Part shown: positions 1 through 10,828 of the stretch, piece by piece
Layout: each line of letters starts with the position of its first letter
How positions within the stretch are numbered: position 1 is the stretch's first letter
Assembly: GCF_000003815.2 (NCBI RefSeq)
Contig: NC_049983.1
Location: 7,011,784-7,075,783, forward strand
Length of the DNA stretch: 64,000 bases
Direction of reading: 5' to 3'
From: Branchiostoma floridae
Taxonomy: Eukaryota > Chordata > Leptocardii > Amphioxiformes > Branchiostomatidae
Program-made: the position numbers and the translations under genes
Notes under the pieces: model-generated
The model's database searches: none
What the model was told of the DNA's origin: nothing
Seen by the model: the letters and a program-made list of their open reading frames with translations, nothing else

Positions 1-535
1 AGAGTACGATTCAACCATTTGTATTCTTAAACGAGCTTGAATGGGTGGCTGTATACACGCCTTGAAACTTGGGACAAATCTATTTGGCGGTGAACAATTT
101 TTCATGCTGCAAAGTCAAGGTAGTCGTTTCAATTTCAATCAAAGTTGAACCATACCTGGAGGACGAGCTATCGTGTGATCAAAAAGTTACAGAGCTCAGG
201 CAGATAGCTTAACTAAACTTGCTTCCCTTACAAGCATTGCCAACGGAATTGAGCATATTTAAAAGGTGAACAACTTGCATGCTACAAAGTTAATGTTTAT
301 CTTTTTAGTACCAATCAAAGAGGAATCATTCTGAAAGCCTATATTCTATGATCGTATTATGCTCAAAGTTACAAAGCATAAGGCACACATAGGCCAAATC
401 ATGTTTGAAAATGGAGGAATGCAATTTAACAATTTGTACACTTGTCTGAACTTGAATGAGGAGTACGGGCATTGCAGCCTGATCCAATGCTAGACGGCGA
501 GCAATTTGCATTGCGCAAAGTCAAGGTTGCCATTC
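1..535. repeat. Diverged tandem array (about 3 units)
   Basis: Three related blocks begin near positions 89, 265 and 496, each containing a variant of GGTGAACAA followed by TTGCATGCTGCAAAGT. A second shared block, a variant of CTTGAATGGG, recurs near 32 and 441. Spacing is irregular (176 and 231 bp), so this is an old, indel-rich array. It probably continues beyond the left edge of the window. No protein is recognisable. Confidence 0.5.
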
Positions 536-782
536 AAATATATACCAGAGATTAACCCTGGAAGACCATTCTACCGTATAAAGCTCCAATCACAGAGTTC
601 AGATGAACTGCACTGTCTTACTTATTCTTACATTGTCTGCTCTCTAGATCACTGTGAAGATTGGGTTAATCCGGTCAAACTAGATACTTTGGTGTTCTGT
701 GTGATCAAGATAAGGATTGTGTTCTGCTTTTGTACTTGTTATTGCTTCGACTTTAACCACTTTGATGTTAACGGTTTGTAAT

Positions 783-850
783 GACAAGTCGCAATTCAGC
801 CGTGTGGCTGCAATGTCATTGTCAATTTGTTGAATTTCCAAATAAACCAG
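783..850 (+). mobile_element. SINE/LINE 3' tail fragment with hairpin
   Basis: The stretch GTCGCAATTCAGCC, a GTGT loop, then GGCTGCAATG can fold into a short hairpin and is followed downstream by AATAAACCAG. It resembles the 3' end of the SINE near 9.33-9.40 kb (GCAATTCAGCCCC then GGCTAGCTGCAATG). No tRNA-like head is visible, so this is a 3' fragment only. Confidence 0.4.
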
Positions 851-859
851 TCATATACT

Positions 860-2460
860 TGATGAATGGAATGAATATTCAGAGACTTAGGGGATGAAAG
901 AAATGCGTCTGGCATTTGAGTAGACTCTACCAGGCTCCGTGGATCAGTGGGCTTATCGTAGAAATTGTACAAATAGAGTCAATAGTACGCTAGAAGAGTC
1001 GGCCGGCCAGTAAAATCATTATCGTTGTGTTGGAGCTTAGTAGAGGCTGGTATTTGAGATTGGCGGTCTTTTAAGAAACCAGGGTTGCCTTAGTAATCTA
1101 GCCGTGTGTCATTGTGCGGAAAGTTCAAAGGATATTCGGGCGTAAGCATTCTTGCGTTCTGCATAACTTATAAAGTTGGACTTTAAAAGTAAGTCTTGCC
1201 AAGTCAGACGTTCAATCCTTGGATAAACTACAGTCGACCACACACATAAAAAACGTACGCAAAAACCATTCGGCGTCTGCCCAAAATATACTTCATTTAA
1301 ACGCTGACGCGAGTCGTAACGCGGCTTACGTCCCAGACGTGAGTCTGAAGCTCCGGTTATGCGAATGGAAAAGGGTCACACTGGCGTCACCCCAAGCATC
1401 GTCTCAAGTACTTGAGGGCTCTAGAACTTCAGGCATGACGCACGTTGTGTGTGTGTTTATCATCGACCTTCGCCCCCCTCCAATAATTGTAAAGCACCGA
1501 GACAGGTGGCACAAGCGTATGGTCTGTGGAAGCGAATAGAATTCGAGATATTATACTAGATGAGAACTACTGCAACCACAAGTTACGAAAGGTTATAAGC
1601 TTTAAACTTTTTGTATTCATTAGAGGCTTGGATTTGCCTGCAGGCTGCTTTTCATTGTGGTCATGAGAGATGAGGTGATAAGGGTTAGACAAAATATAAC
1701 ACAGATACAGATTACATAATTAAGTCCCAACAATGAGCTAGAGGGCCCGAACTTACGACACTTATTCCTCGTCTCAAAAGCTATTTACCACTTACAAATC
1801 ATGACCACACTTGCGGAACAGAAAATCTCAAACCCAAAGGTCCTGCTGCAGCACCGTAGGAGGCCACTAAGAGGCTCATTATCCAAGCTGGCCTTTGTCT
1901 CCCGCGGGTTTTGTGATTCTGTAGTGTGCTGTACGTCATCATGATTGTTTTCAGATAAACATCTCGGTGTAGGAGGAACTTTTTTTCCTTCAGTTCTTTG
2001 CCACTGAAAACTAAAGATCGTAGTATCCGAGACTTGGAGATAAAAACTACATGGGTAGTAAATTGACCAGCTACATGTACATGTAACGTTATATGGAGTG
2101 ATTCGACTTGAAGGTCGATCCTGGTGCCAGCACCTTTCTGCCTCAATCACACATGTGATACTTGTAGCACGTGAAGTACTTCAAAGTTGTCTGTAGATTG
2201 CGTGCTATCTCGAAGATGTTGACAACTTCCGACCACTCGAACTCGGAAACCTAAAATTGTGCACATTTCTAATAAAGACTGCTATGACACGAGCCGCCAT
2301 ATTTATTTGGTCACTCCTGGTTTGGAACAGAATTCCTTATGGCCAAATTTATCATCATGAAATTTTTCGTCACACAGAAACGTACTGCCTTAAAATTACT
2401 AGTTATAATCATGGTTCATGATGTAATTCTATATACTGAATTTGTGAACTTATCATATTC
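860..2460. other. No recognisable feature
   Basis: Open frames of 106-121 codons occur on both strands at 1219-1539, 1785-2150 and 1799-2146, but two of them overlap in different frames and none contains a motif I recognise. No inverted repeats, SINE boxes or LINE tails were found. Confidence 0.4.
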
Positions 2461-2461
2461 A

Positions 2462-3101
2462 ACACAATGGTCCATTTCGCAACCAACGATTCTGTTTGGT
2501 GGCGTATCCGACGTTCAATGGCGTTTTAATATCTTCATGTAAACAACACTAACTGCCTCTGTTTTAGACCAAGTTTGACCGTAGAAAACGAAAAAAAATA
2601 ATTCTCAACTTTCATCTGTTTCGCTCTTGTTATTTTCCTGAACCTGCAAGCCCCCAAACACCAGTTCAAAAAAGAACAAGAAACAGTCATGCCTTAAAAT
2701 ACAAGAGTTACCAACCTAGGATCGATGTGTTCAAAAATTCGTACTTTCCCAGAACTATCGTAGAGTGGAATTCGTTATCACCAAGTACAGTAGGGGCATA
2801 TTCTCTGGGTAGTTTTAAAGAACGCTTGCAGATAGATGTGCAAAAGTCAGGTGTAACGAGTCGTTCGGTGTAATATAACCAGCTGCTGCTACGACGCGTG
2901 CCTGCGAAGCCGATGTGTTACACCGAACGGCGGTTATACCGGCTATATAGATACAGATACAGATACGTGAACGCCTGCCGATATAATATATTCATTTTCG
3001 AAACGGTCCAATATTCGTTCTGCTTATTTTTTTAGGTCCGTTTTTTTTCTGGACAGAAAAAACGGTATTGTACCGGTACATCGTACCAATACCCACCCCT
3101 A
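2462..3101. mobile_element. hAT-like non-autonomous element, left end missing, split by a LINE
   Basis: This is a copy of the family at 46696-47106 and 55069-55494. Shared blocks include AATGGTCCATTTCGC, the TTGTTATTTTCCT region, and a right end made of GTACCGGTACATCGTACC followed by CCCACCCCTA. The left terminal repeat expected from the other copies is absent, so alignment begins near 2462. A 306-bp LINE fragment (2661-2966) interrupts it: the other copies read from CCCCCAAA straight into GTGAATGCCTG. Confidence 0.65.
2661..2966 (+). mobile_element. 5'-truncated LINE, C-terminal coding end plus GATACA repeat tail
   Basis: Frame 2673-2873 is open for 66 codons and reads as the extreme C-terminus of a non-LTR retrotransposon polyprotein, with FFPRTI-type block FPRTIVEWNSLSPS and a SLGSFKERLQ block near the end. 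The nucleotide sequence ends in about three GATACA units, the microsatellite tail typical of several LINE clades. A minus-strand relative lies at 62222-62600. Everything upstream of the C-terminus is missing, as expected from 5' truncation. The fragment sits inside a hAT-like element; no clear target duplication is visible. The clade (CR1, L2 or a relative) cannot be fixed from this short piece. Confidence 0.8.
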
Positions 3102-3460
3102 CTAATTGGTGTGCATATTGCGCAATCGCTTCTAATCATGAGGCTAGCCGTGCTCACTAAAACAGGTGTTGCATTGTCTACCAAGTCTTCCGAAAACAGG
3201 AAAAAGCTGTCGGCACCGGACAGATATGATCTACTTAAGACGCATCGTTAAGTTAAATTGGGATTCGTAAAGAACTGTGAAGTGCGCGTAGTTAACAGTT
3301 CAGGCGTCATACCTAGACGTAGATGTAGCTCTTCATTCACGGCTTTCATACAAAAGCGAAGCTACACAGGATCTTCAACTTGACAGAGGCTTCCAATAAT
3401 GCTTGCACCAAACAATAGGACAGGAGATTTACTTGCAGCCCATGCGTCAGAGCTAAAGAT

Positions 3461-3879
3461 GGGTGGTATCTCACTGCACTTAGGGCACCAGTGCGGCACA
3501 GTGGGGTTCGAAAGATTACACAACGAATTTCAGAGATGAAGAAGCAGTTTTCGTACGTTTTGTGTATTTTGTTGCCTTCTAAGTCATACCTTTACTTTTT
3601 TCATTTATTTATTTGGTTTGGCTGTTCAGAACACACAGCCAGCGCTGCCCAACTAGCCTGTGGCTATTACAAAGGGCTAGCCCTGCTGACAAAAACAGAG
3701 ACAATACTTATGGATTTTGGCAGGATACTTATCAATAACAATTTTCTAATACTTTTACCTATTACGCAATATCTAAATTATAAAAAAAAAAAACATCGGC
3801 GAGAATAACACAACAGTACTGCAGTAAACGAACCCCGTAGTGTCGTACCGGTGTCCCAAGTGCAGTGAGATACCACTAG
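3461..3879. mobile_element. Harbinger-like MITE (family A), split by a LINE fragment
   Basis: Both ends carry the family A inverted repeat: GGTATCTCACTGCACTTAGG on the left and CCAAGTGCAGTGAGATACCA on the right, then the inner GCGGCAC / GTTCG and CGAACCCC blocks. Removing the insert at 3596-3748 and one target-duplication copy leaves about 255 bp, near the size of the intact copies (about 240 bp). Terminal bases are mutated, so the expected TTA duplication is not readable here. Confidence 0.8.
3586..3758 (-). mobile_element. LINE 3' end inserted in a MITE, with target duplication
   Basis: Positions 3596-3748 match the 3' untranslated end of the LINE at 18003-19118. Shared blocks are the CATTTATTTATTTGG tail, GCTGCCCAACTAGCC and AGGGCTAGCCCTG. 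The flanks ATACCTTTAC (3586-3595) and ATACTTTTAC (3749-3758) are a 10-bp direct repeat with one mismatch, and intact MITEs carry this site once. Orientation is minus: the AAAT-rich tail lies at the low-coordinate end. Confidence 0.8.
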
Positions 3880-3899
3880 CTCTAACGCACGGCCTGCGA

Positions 3900-4420
3900 C
3901 TATATCTGCCAAACTTGTTGTAACTTGTTGTTTATTAGTTATCGAGGGTTTATGCCTATGGTAATCACTTACCTCAATAACCGGTTACTCATCGAAGTAA
4001 GGAATGAGGAACTACTTCGTTCAATTCATCATAACTCATCGCTGCAACAAGACAGAATAAAAAGAATTCTCGTCTAGAAAACCCATGATCAACTAACGAC
4101 CCATAAATGCATATATAGCAATACGGCTAATATGGGGTTACCAAAAATGACTAGGTCGTTACGTAGTTGTTAAGGGCGATCACACAAATTTGGATCGAGT
4201 TATTCCAGCAAACGCACACACACAATCATCCCCCGCAGTTCTATGGGCGACTCCGTGACCCCAATCAGACAAAGAACAGTAAATTGTGCACAACGAATAA
4301 CCTAATTTAACGGCATAACCGTTGCACATAGTATTTTCTGTGACACCTCATGTGTACTAAAGGCTGAAATCGCTGTGAGACTCGACGAATTACACAGGGA
4401 ACAGTATTTCTTCGTTATGT
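3900..4420. other. No recognisable feature
   Basis: AT-rich sequence without terminal repeats, SINE boxes or long open frames. Nothing could be assigned. Confidence 0.35.
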
Positions 4421-4424
4421 TTTC

Positions 4425-4905
4425 GGAATGTGCACCATATTCCAATTATAAAATCAAGAGACACACAAAGGAAGGGAGCTAATTAATTACCTTAGGGTCG
4501 GCCTCAATTGCCTTTCACAATATGTGAACGTGGGAGGGGGCACAAAGGGATGCCGTCGTGTGTGGCGTAGCTGGTAGAGCGTTCGGCTCGGAATCTAGAG
4601 GTCCCGAGTTCGATACTCGCAGTGCCCCAGACGTTGTGCCCTTGGGAAAGGCACTTTGCACGACTTTCATCACTTCACCCAGGTATAAAAATGGGTACCT
4701 AACTTTAGTCAGGGATGTAAAGAAAAAGACTATTTTACCCTCTGTCTTTACTGTGTATGTGGCCCTGTTAGTATAAGTTACTAACTTGAGTGCAGTGCCA
4801 TATTGTCCTCGTCTGTTCAAAAGCCAATAGAAACAGTTACGAAACAAAAACGTGTCTACATGTCGGTAAAAAGTGTCTTGTCCTCTGTCATATGGTACTG
4901 GGGTT
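4425..4905. repeat. Dispersed repeat copy, interrupted by a SINE
   Basis: CACCATATTCCAATTATAAA through CACAAAGGAAGGGAGCTAATT (4432-4487) resembles 7738-7798. After the SINE, GTCTTGTCCTCTGTCATATG (4876-4895) resembles GTCTTGCCCTTTGTCAGAGG at 7900-7919. The order is conserved and the spacing differs by roughly the SINE length, which suggests one old repeat later split by the SINE. Its class is unknown. Confidence 0.45.
4556..4770 (+). mobile_element. tRNA-derived SINE
   Basis: The head has a Pol III A box (TGGCGTAGCTGG, 4563-4574) and a textbook B box (GAGTTCGATACTC, 4606-4618). The SINE body follows: TGCCCTTGGGAAAGGCACTT, then a CACTTCACCCAGG block and TACCTAACTTTAGTCAGGG. The acceptor arms do not pair, so this is a tRNA-derived SINE head and not a functional tRNA gene. 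The body motifs recur in the SINEs at 8.95, 23.8 and 48.0 kb. Confidence 0.8.
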
Positions 4906-6180
4906 AAGAATAAGAGCACTAAACAACAACGGCATTAGGCATTATTTTTTTTTAAAGTGTTCACTTTTGATAAAGCAAAAAGAGCCATCACTACATCGCA
5001 CCAGCTAATGAGAGACTGTTACCAACATAACTTTTGCAAACTCAAATTAGTTGTCCAAGCTATGATAAAGACCGACAATTTTTTAGAATACATTGTATGT
5101 AACACCGTTACAATATTACCACATACCACCAAGACAGTGATATTCAATATGATATCATCATGTCCTGTCCACGTCTGTACATAGTTCAATTTATATACAA
5201 CTCCTCGCAAAAACGAGACAATTCCAACACACAAATGTCGCTTCTTTTATCGTTCTCAGAGGATATACGTACCCACGTACCAGAAATATTCCGTGTAAAT
5301 TTATTCTTGACAAATTGGAGGGGATATTTATGGGGTCACACAGTGACCCACAAGCGATCAGCGCCGTCTGGAATTATGATTTATGAAGTGCCAAGAGCCT
5401 ATCATCAGGTCCAGAATTATAGCTTGTCTATAATGGGTGACTGGAAGGGTCACTTGCAGCGGTCAAAGATTACCAGGGTTCATATATGGTCAAGATATTT
5501 CTCGCCAACTTTGACGGAAGGTCATAGGGTAATTGGGTATGTCTTTAAATCATTTCAGCACTCTTTTATCTTTTTTTGTTTAAATACGTGGAGGTGCAAA
5601 ATCTTAGGTGGTTTCTGAAAGGGCCAAAAGGACAACTGTATGTTTTCCTTCTTTTATACGTCTAAGTCTGTTTCCTTGATGATTACCGGATACTTTTACG
5701 TGGCACATAAGAGACAAGATCCAGACGGTCGAGATTTATGTGAATCTAGTAAGACGTGTCTGGTTTGCCAAAAAAAGAATGTTACATGCAACTTGTGGAG
5801 GATTGATGACTCATTATGCGTATCATCATCTAAGGTACCTATCTAAGGTGCCAAGAAGAATAAAGATCCATCAACCACTAGCCTGCCTATCATCTTTCAG
5901 AATTATGAACAAAAAGGGCCACAAAAGGGCCACAGAAGGGGCCACAAAAGGGCCCAAAAAAGCTGCCAGGAACCTGAATCTACATCTCTTACTCTCTGCT
6001 CAAAGAGCTATCTATCGCTCAAAATTACGACCATAGCACCCCAAGATCACAAGTATTGAATCATTCATTCGTTCATGGCAGGGCGTTGTCACACTCTCAG
6101 CCCATCCCTTCACAAGCACGATAATGGAAATACTGGTGCAGTACCGTAGAGAGCCGTTGGGTGAACCGTAGACTGACACT
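4906..6180. other. Unassigned sequence; short AGGGCCAC repeat near 5.92 kb
   Basis: A 152-codon open frame (5160-5618) has no recognisable domain. A short tandem run of a roughly 11-bp AAAAGGGCCAC unit lies at 5910-5960. CCTATCATC-like blocks recur near 5400 and 5885, hinting at an old duplication. Nothing else could be assigned. Confidence 0.35.
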
Positions 6181-6432
6181 TAAAGCCCTCTTTCCACTAG
6201 ACGGCGATCGCGCTGCGCTCTCACTGCGACCTAAATAGGATATGTGTAACCTTCGCTGTCACACTTGATATAAACAAAACGTAAAACTGTGACTTAGAAG
6301 ACACAAAACACAGAAAGTGTAAAAAGATTCGTTTCTCTTACCTATACAATTCGTTCAGCGATCTGTCAAATATTAGGTAACAGAGAGAGCGCGGCAAGAT
6401 CGAAGAGCGCCGTCCTAGTGGAAAGGCGGTAA
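6181..6432. mobile_element. Harbinger-like MITE (family B)
   Basis: The element 6184-6429 (246 bp) is flanked on both sides by TAA. Its left end contains TTTCCACTAGACGGCG and its right end CGCCGTCCTAGTGGAAA. Subterminal sequence is rich in CGCGC/GCGCTCTCACTGCGACC. An inverted copy lies at 29122-29364. The interior GACTTAGAAGACACAAAA block is also found in family A, so the two families are related. It has no coding capacity. Confidence 0.8.
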
Positions 6433-6810
6433 AACTAGTATTGAACTGGGTTGGCAGTTATTGTGTCCTGTGAGGCCAAACTTCACATCGCACCTCAGAG
6501 ACTTCCCGCGTGCGAAGACGTCCTTGTCACATCTTCACTTTTGGCGTCTGGTCTGAGCACACGTCCTTCGCGTCACCAAGTACATGTAACGCTAGTCCAC
6601 CTTTATCCGTGGGGTACCTATATCCTTTGCATTTGAGAACAAGGTATTCACTTGGGACATCAAGTCAACGGTCGACGGCGGTTTAAAATTGCAATATTTT
6701 CAAAATGTTGCAGTTTGAAAGCAGTATCCGTGGATTTGATATCACTTAATACACTTAATAGGCTACACGCGGAAAAAGATAAAGTAGCGTTAGATGTAGA
6801 ATGGCAAAAT

Positions 6811-7140
6811 TGGTGGGGTCATGTGGCGTAAAGGTTACAAGTGTGATTGACCCGTGACCCAGAGGTCCTGCATTCAAATCCGTTGATATGCCACCGACTT
6901 TGTAGCTTGGAAAAGGCACCTAACAAGACTTTCCGCACAAAACTAAGGTGGAGATAGTTATAATATTTCGCTTTGGTCAAGGGCATCTATCGGATAGGAC
7001 GTTCAATGGAGGTCCCATGTTTAAGGAGATCTCTAGAGCCACGCCTCATGCACGGAAAAGAACCTTGACCCAACTTGACCCACCAAACTTATCGAAAAGA
7101 GTAAGTAGGGGTCCTTCCCGGTGTGGGTGGATCATTTAAA
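6811..7140 (+). mobile_element. tRNA-derived SINE, long form
   Basis: A degenerate A box (ATGTGGCGTAAAGGTTAC) and a B-like box (CATTCAAATCC, 6871-6881) are followed by the family body: GGAAAAGGCACC, GGATAGGACGTTCAATGGAG, GGTCCCATGTTTAAGGAG, GAGCCACGCC, ACCAAACTTATCGAAAAGAG and GTGTGGGTGGATCATTT. The order matches the SINE at 8945-9420. Confidence 0.75.
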
Positions 7141-7149
7141 TCTGTCTTG

Positions 7150-7720
7150 CGGCAGTCTACCGGGTATGCCATAGAAACAAATTGTAACCGGTTCGAAACA
7201 GAAAACAGAAAAGGGAACGTCAAACTTTCTAATTCTTAAGCTTTTCTTTTAATGGAAAGACCGGCTGCTCCACTAAGTCAGAAGCTTACTATAGGAACGT
7301 TTGGAAATTCCCTTTTCCACATCTACTTGCACACAATCTAAACGTTACTCTTTCACCAACACAAGGCTCTCGCAAATAGAAACAAAACTCATCGTCCTTC
7401 AACGAATTCCGGTCAGGAAACTGAAGATGAAGGTCTAACAAGTATGCCTGCAATGTTATTTGATTAGGAATCGATATTTGTAAAGAGCAATTTTGCGGTG
7501 CTGGTCGCTTTATTCGACCTTCGCATTCTCCTCTCATAAGCTGTTTATTAAAAGCGTCACACAGTGACCACAAGCTCGCCAGCTATCAATCACTTAGATA
7601 ATCCGGCGGAGGAGATTAGATTACACTCGTAACCATAAACAGAGAGCGTCAACCCTATAGTTATAACGGGCCGCTTTTGTTTGACACATTTCATGTGTTT
7701 TATTTTTGTCCTTTGGGTTA
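7150..7720. other. No recognisable feature
   Basis: A 94-codon minus-strand frame (7289-7573) contains several cysteines but no family motif that I recognise. No terminal repeats are visible. Confidence 0.3.
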
Positions 7721-7721
7721 T

Positions 7722-7925
7722 GCCCTTGAATTGTTGCGCCATATTCAAATTATAAATCAATGTGAAAAGAATACACAAAGGAAAAGGTGGTAATTAGTTG
7801 TTTTTTTGACACATCGGCTTTGCACGACATGTATGGTAGGTGGGTGGGGAGCGCAAAAGGAGACATTTTTATTTATGCGTCCTTGTATAAAGTGGTTTAT
7901 GTCTTGCCCTTTGTCAGAGGGTACT
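7722..7925. repeat. Dispersed repeat copy, uninterrupted
   Basis: This is the unsplit relative of 4425-4905. Shared blocks are GCGCCATATTCAAATTATAA, ACACAAAGGAAAAG and GTCTTGCCCTTTGTCAGAGG. The element class is unknown. Confidence 0.4.
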
Positions 7926-8944
7926 AGCGTAGTAAAAGAATCTGAATTAACAGCAACATTAAGTTGGATATTGGGGTTTCCTTCGTCAACCAGTCAAGTC
8001 CCAGCTGCTTACGTTTTGATGTCTATCATTTTCCTCAGAGCTGAAGTGCTGCTTCTCGCCGCTATATGTAGGTGGCGCTTTTGCGGCAAGAACACAATCC
8101 CAAATGTGGCTAACTTTGCATTCCCCCTCGTCCGGGTTTATTGTTGGGTTTCACTTTTTTTGTAAAAATACGTCCACACACTTATTAGGACTTTGAAACT
8201 GTACCAATGTTAAGTATTTTGTCTGACCCTTACCATTTCCTCCATAACTTCAATGAAAACCGACCGATTTGAGCTTCTCATAATTAAAGAAACTTTAAGG
8301 TTCAAGCAAAATGTACCCACGTATCGAAATTCACACAGATTCATCAAAATGATAAAAAAATTATTGTTGCGAAGGCATATATGTACATACACAACCAAAC
8401 ACAGTACCCCGGCAAAGAGGAACATTTTACAAACCTACTGCCACATTTTCAACACGAAAACTCGCCATGGGTTCAGTCAAAGTCCATGAGATTGCCCATC
8501 AATAAAAGAAACGTATGTTCCGTCGCTAATAACGATGAAAATTAAAATCGCGCGGGTTAACTGATCTCACATTTATCAGATGCATAAATCGTAACGAAAG
8601 CTACACGTATATGCCATTTAAAAGTTCACCACAGATATTTTATTACAGACATTTCAATAATGTACTAATTTCGCCACTATCGTGAAGGGACCAAAAATTA
8701 CTGATTTAATAATGGACTTGGAAGGACAGAATGATTAGTAATTACGAATAATCGTAAATTTCGAAGATGCTACTATGATGTGTGGGCGATGTTTTGCGCG
8801 TGCGTACTTAGCGAAGATTCACACGTATACCGTGTACGGTACATTGGGTGAGCAATTTCGTGCACGGCTAGCTATTTCCTCATCTATATCTACTATTTGA
8901 AGTAGTTTGAGATTTATTCCACGTCTTCTAAATCTATACACTCG
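7926..8944. other. No recognisable feature
   Basis: Only overlapping short open frames on opposite strands are present (8210-8425 and 8253-8489). No repeats or inverted ends could be assigned. Confidence 0.3.
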
Positions 8945-9420
8945 TATGCGGGGTCGGATGGCGCAATCGGCATGGTGTTTGATTGATAACCTATAGGTTC
9001 TGGGTTCTAATTCATTGATGTGCCCTTCGGAAAAGCACTTTACACGACATCCTTCACTTCAATCAAGTGAAAATGAGTACCTAGTTTCGGTTAGGGCCGT
9101 CCCCCGGATAGGACGTTACATAGAGGTCCCGCGTTTGAGGAGAGCCACACCTTGAGTACGTTAAAGAACCTACCGCACTTATAGAAAAGAGATTAGTAGG
9201 GATCCTTCCTGGTGAGTGGTTCAAACCCACAGTCCTTTGGCCTCACATGGGGAAATTGCTGTCGTATTGAGGTCACCTGGATTAGCACCGAATAGTAGCC
9301 GCTCCAGACTCTTGCGATATAGCCCCGCCGATTGTAAGCTTTTTGCAATTCAGCCCCTGGCTAGCTGCAATGAGAGAGTAGTTGGCCCACCCAATAGCCA
9401 ATGTGATAATAGGAGCCGAA
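8945..9420 (+). mobile_element. tRNA-derived SINE, longest copy in the window
   Basis: The A-box region GGATGGCGCAATCGGCATGG (8956-8975) and B box GGTTCTAATTC lie in the head. The body contains GTGCCCTTCGGAAAAGCACT, CACTTCAATCAAGTGAAAAT, GGATAGGACGTTACATAGAG, GTCCCGCGTTTGAGGAGAGC and GGATCCTTCCTGGTGAGTGG. The 3' part, TTGCGATATAGCCCCGCCGA and GCAATTCAGCCCCTGGCTAG, also occurs downstream of the SINE at 26.95 kb and resembles LINE tails nearby. Confidence 0.8.
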
Positions 9421-9897
9421 TGAACAATTGGAAATAAAATGTGCAATACATTGTTTAATCAAAGCCATTACTAAGACATCATCACAACAGCTCGTTTCTA
9501 TCAATATAGTTGCCCCCCATTATTGAACGACAATGCATCTTCTTTGAATTCACCCTACAAGAAGTCAGCAACCTCTTTTACTGTATTTAGATTAGTTTAC
9601 TTGCAGCGCCAGAATTCTCTAGTTGTGAACTGCCAGGCGCCTTTTGAGTTCGTTGACCTGATTTACGTTCTTTGCCATGAGTCTCTGTAAAGGTCAAAGA
9701 AATAGGCTAGCGTAGATAAGGTAGGTCCTGAGGTTCGTTATCAATTTTCCGGAGGACTTCTTTTCGCTGTGAGTTATGATGAAAGGGTGTAGCATCATGA
9801 TTGACTCTCTGCCTGGCCACCTGCTGTGCAAAGATGATTTGGTATATGTCAAGACATGCCATTGGATTGTTGTTGCTGTTTACATAGATTGTGTGTG

Positions 9898-9926
9898 TTT
9901 GTTTTTGTTTGTTTGTTTGTTTGCGT
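9898..9926. repeat. GTTT microsatellite
   Basis: A simple run of GTTT units inside a diverged duplicated block. It is too short for further interpretation. Confidence 0.7.
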
Positions 9927-10214
9927 TCCCTTGTTTGGACAAGTTGTAAAGGCTGTTTCTACTTGTTATGTGGCAATATCTAATTCTAATAGACACATCA
10001 TGATCAATAATAAATGATGTCTTAAAATCAATGTATTGCATTGGTGTGAGCAAATTTATCCTCGAACCATGAGTAAATGATCTCTTTTATCCCTGAGTCA
10101 CATTTAGCATAGAGTGTCTTCATCGAACACATAAATTTTCCATTCCTTGACATATTCCTTTCTTACATTAGTACATCAGTCAGTCTGTTGAAATGTGTTT
10201 TGCAAGGGGAATAA

Positions 10215-10340
10215 TAATCAAAAGTTTATTCTCAAGTGCATGTACGAAGGCTAATTACATAGTACATGATAAGAACATAAGGGGCGTACATGTGACAATT
10301 GATACTTACTTATTGATTGATTGAAATGTCTTTCTGTTCG
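10215..10340 (-). mobile_element. LINE 3' tail fragment
   Basis: On the minus strand this reads GTAATTAGCCTTCGTACATG then GAATAAACTTTTG, the same tail plan as at 20.07 and 57.72 kb (AATTAGCC followed by AATAAACTT). No coding remnant could be aligned upstream. It was recognised only by comparison with the other tails. Confidence 0.4.
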
Positions 10341-10828
10341 TCCGTGAATAGACAAAAGTTAGAATTCGTTCGTGGTGTTTGATTAAACAACGCGGCTCTT
10401 TTGTTTTGGTGAAGTGATCTAATTGAAATAACAGCCATTTATTCTTATTGACATCCAAAACAAGTAGTGCAATGTACAAAAGCTATAAACATGTATCATT
10501 ATCGCAAAAGCTCGTTTCTTCCATTAAAGTCCATTCCCCATGATTTGAACGACAATGTATATCTCCTTCCAGATTCCTCTCTCAAGAAGTGAACGACCTC
10601 TTATACTTTATTCAGATGATGAATTCACCTACAGCACTGCACGGTTGGTATGGTAAATAATTGCAGCTCCTGCCATTCTTTTAATCATGTAATAGATGAG
10701 GACATAAGAACACATGTAACTTTCTGGCGAAGGTAATCATCTTTAGTCATTAACTTCAACGTCATGATCAGTTCTGGGTTCGTTGACCTGAACTACGTTC
10801 TTTGCCAGAGTTGCCAGAATAGGCTAAC

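Noticed and set aside
4556-4625. Functional tRNA gene
   Set aside because: A and B boxes are good, but acceptor arms do not pair and SINE body sequence follows directly.
5160-5618. 152-codon open frame as a host gene
   Set aside because: No recognised motif, and no splice or promoter context could be shown.
7289-7573. Cysteine-containing 94-codon minus frame as a secreted peptide
   Set aside because: No signal peptide and no family cysteine pattern recognised.
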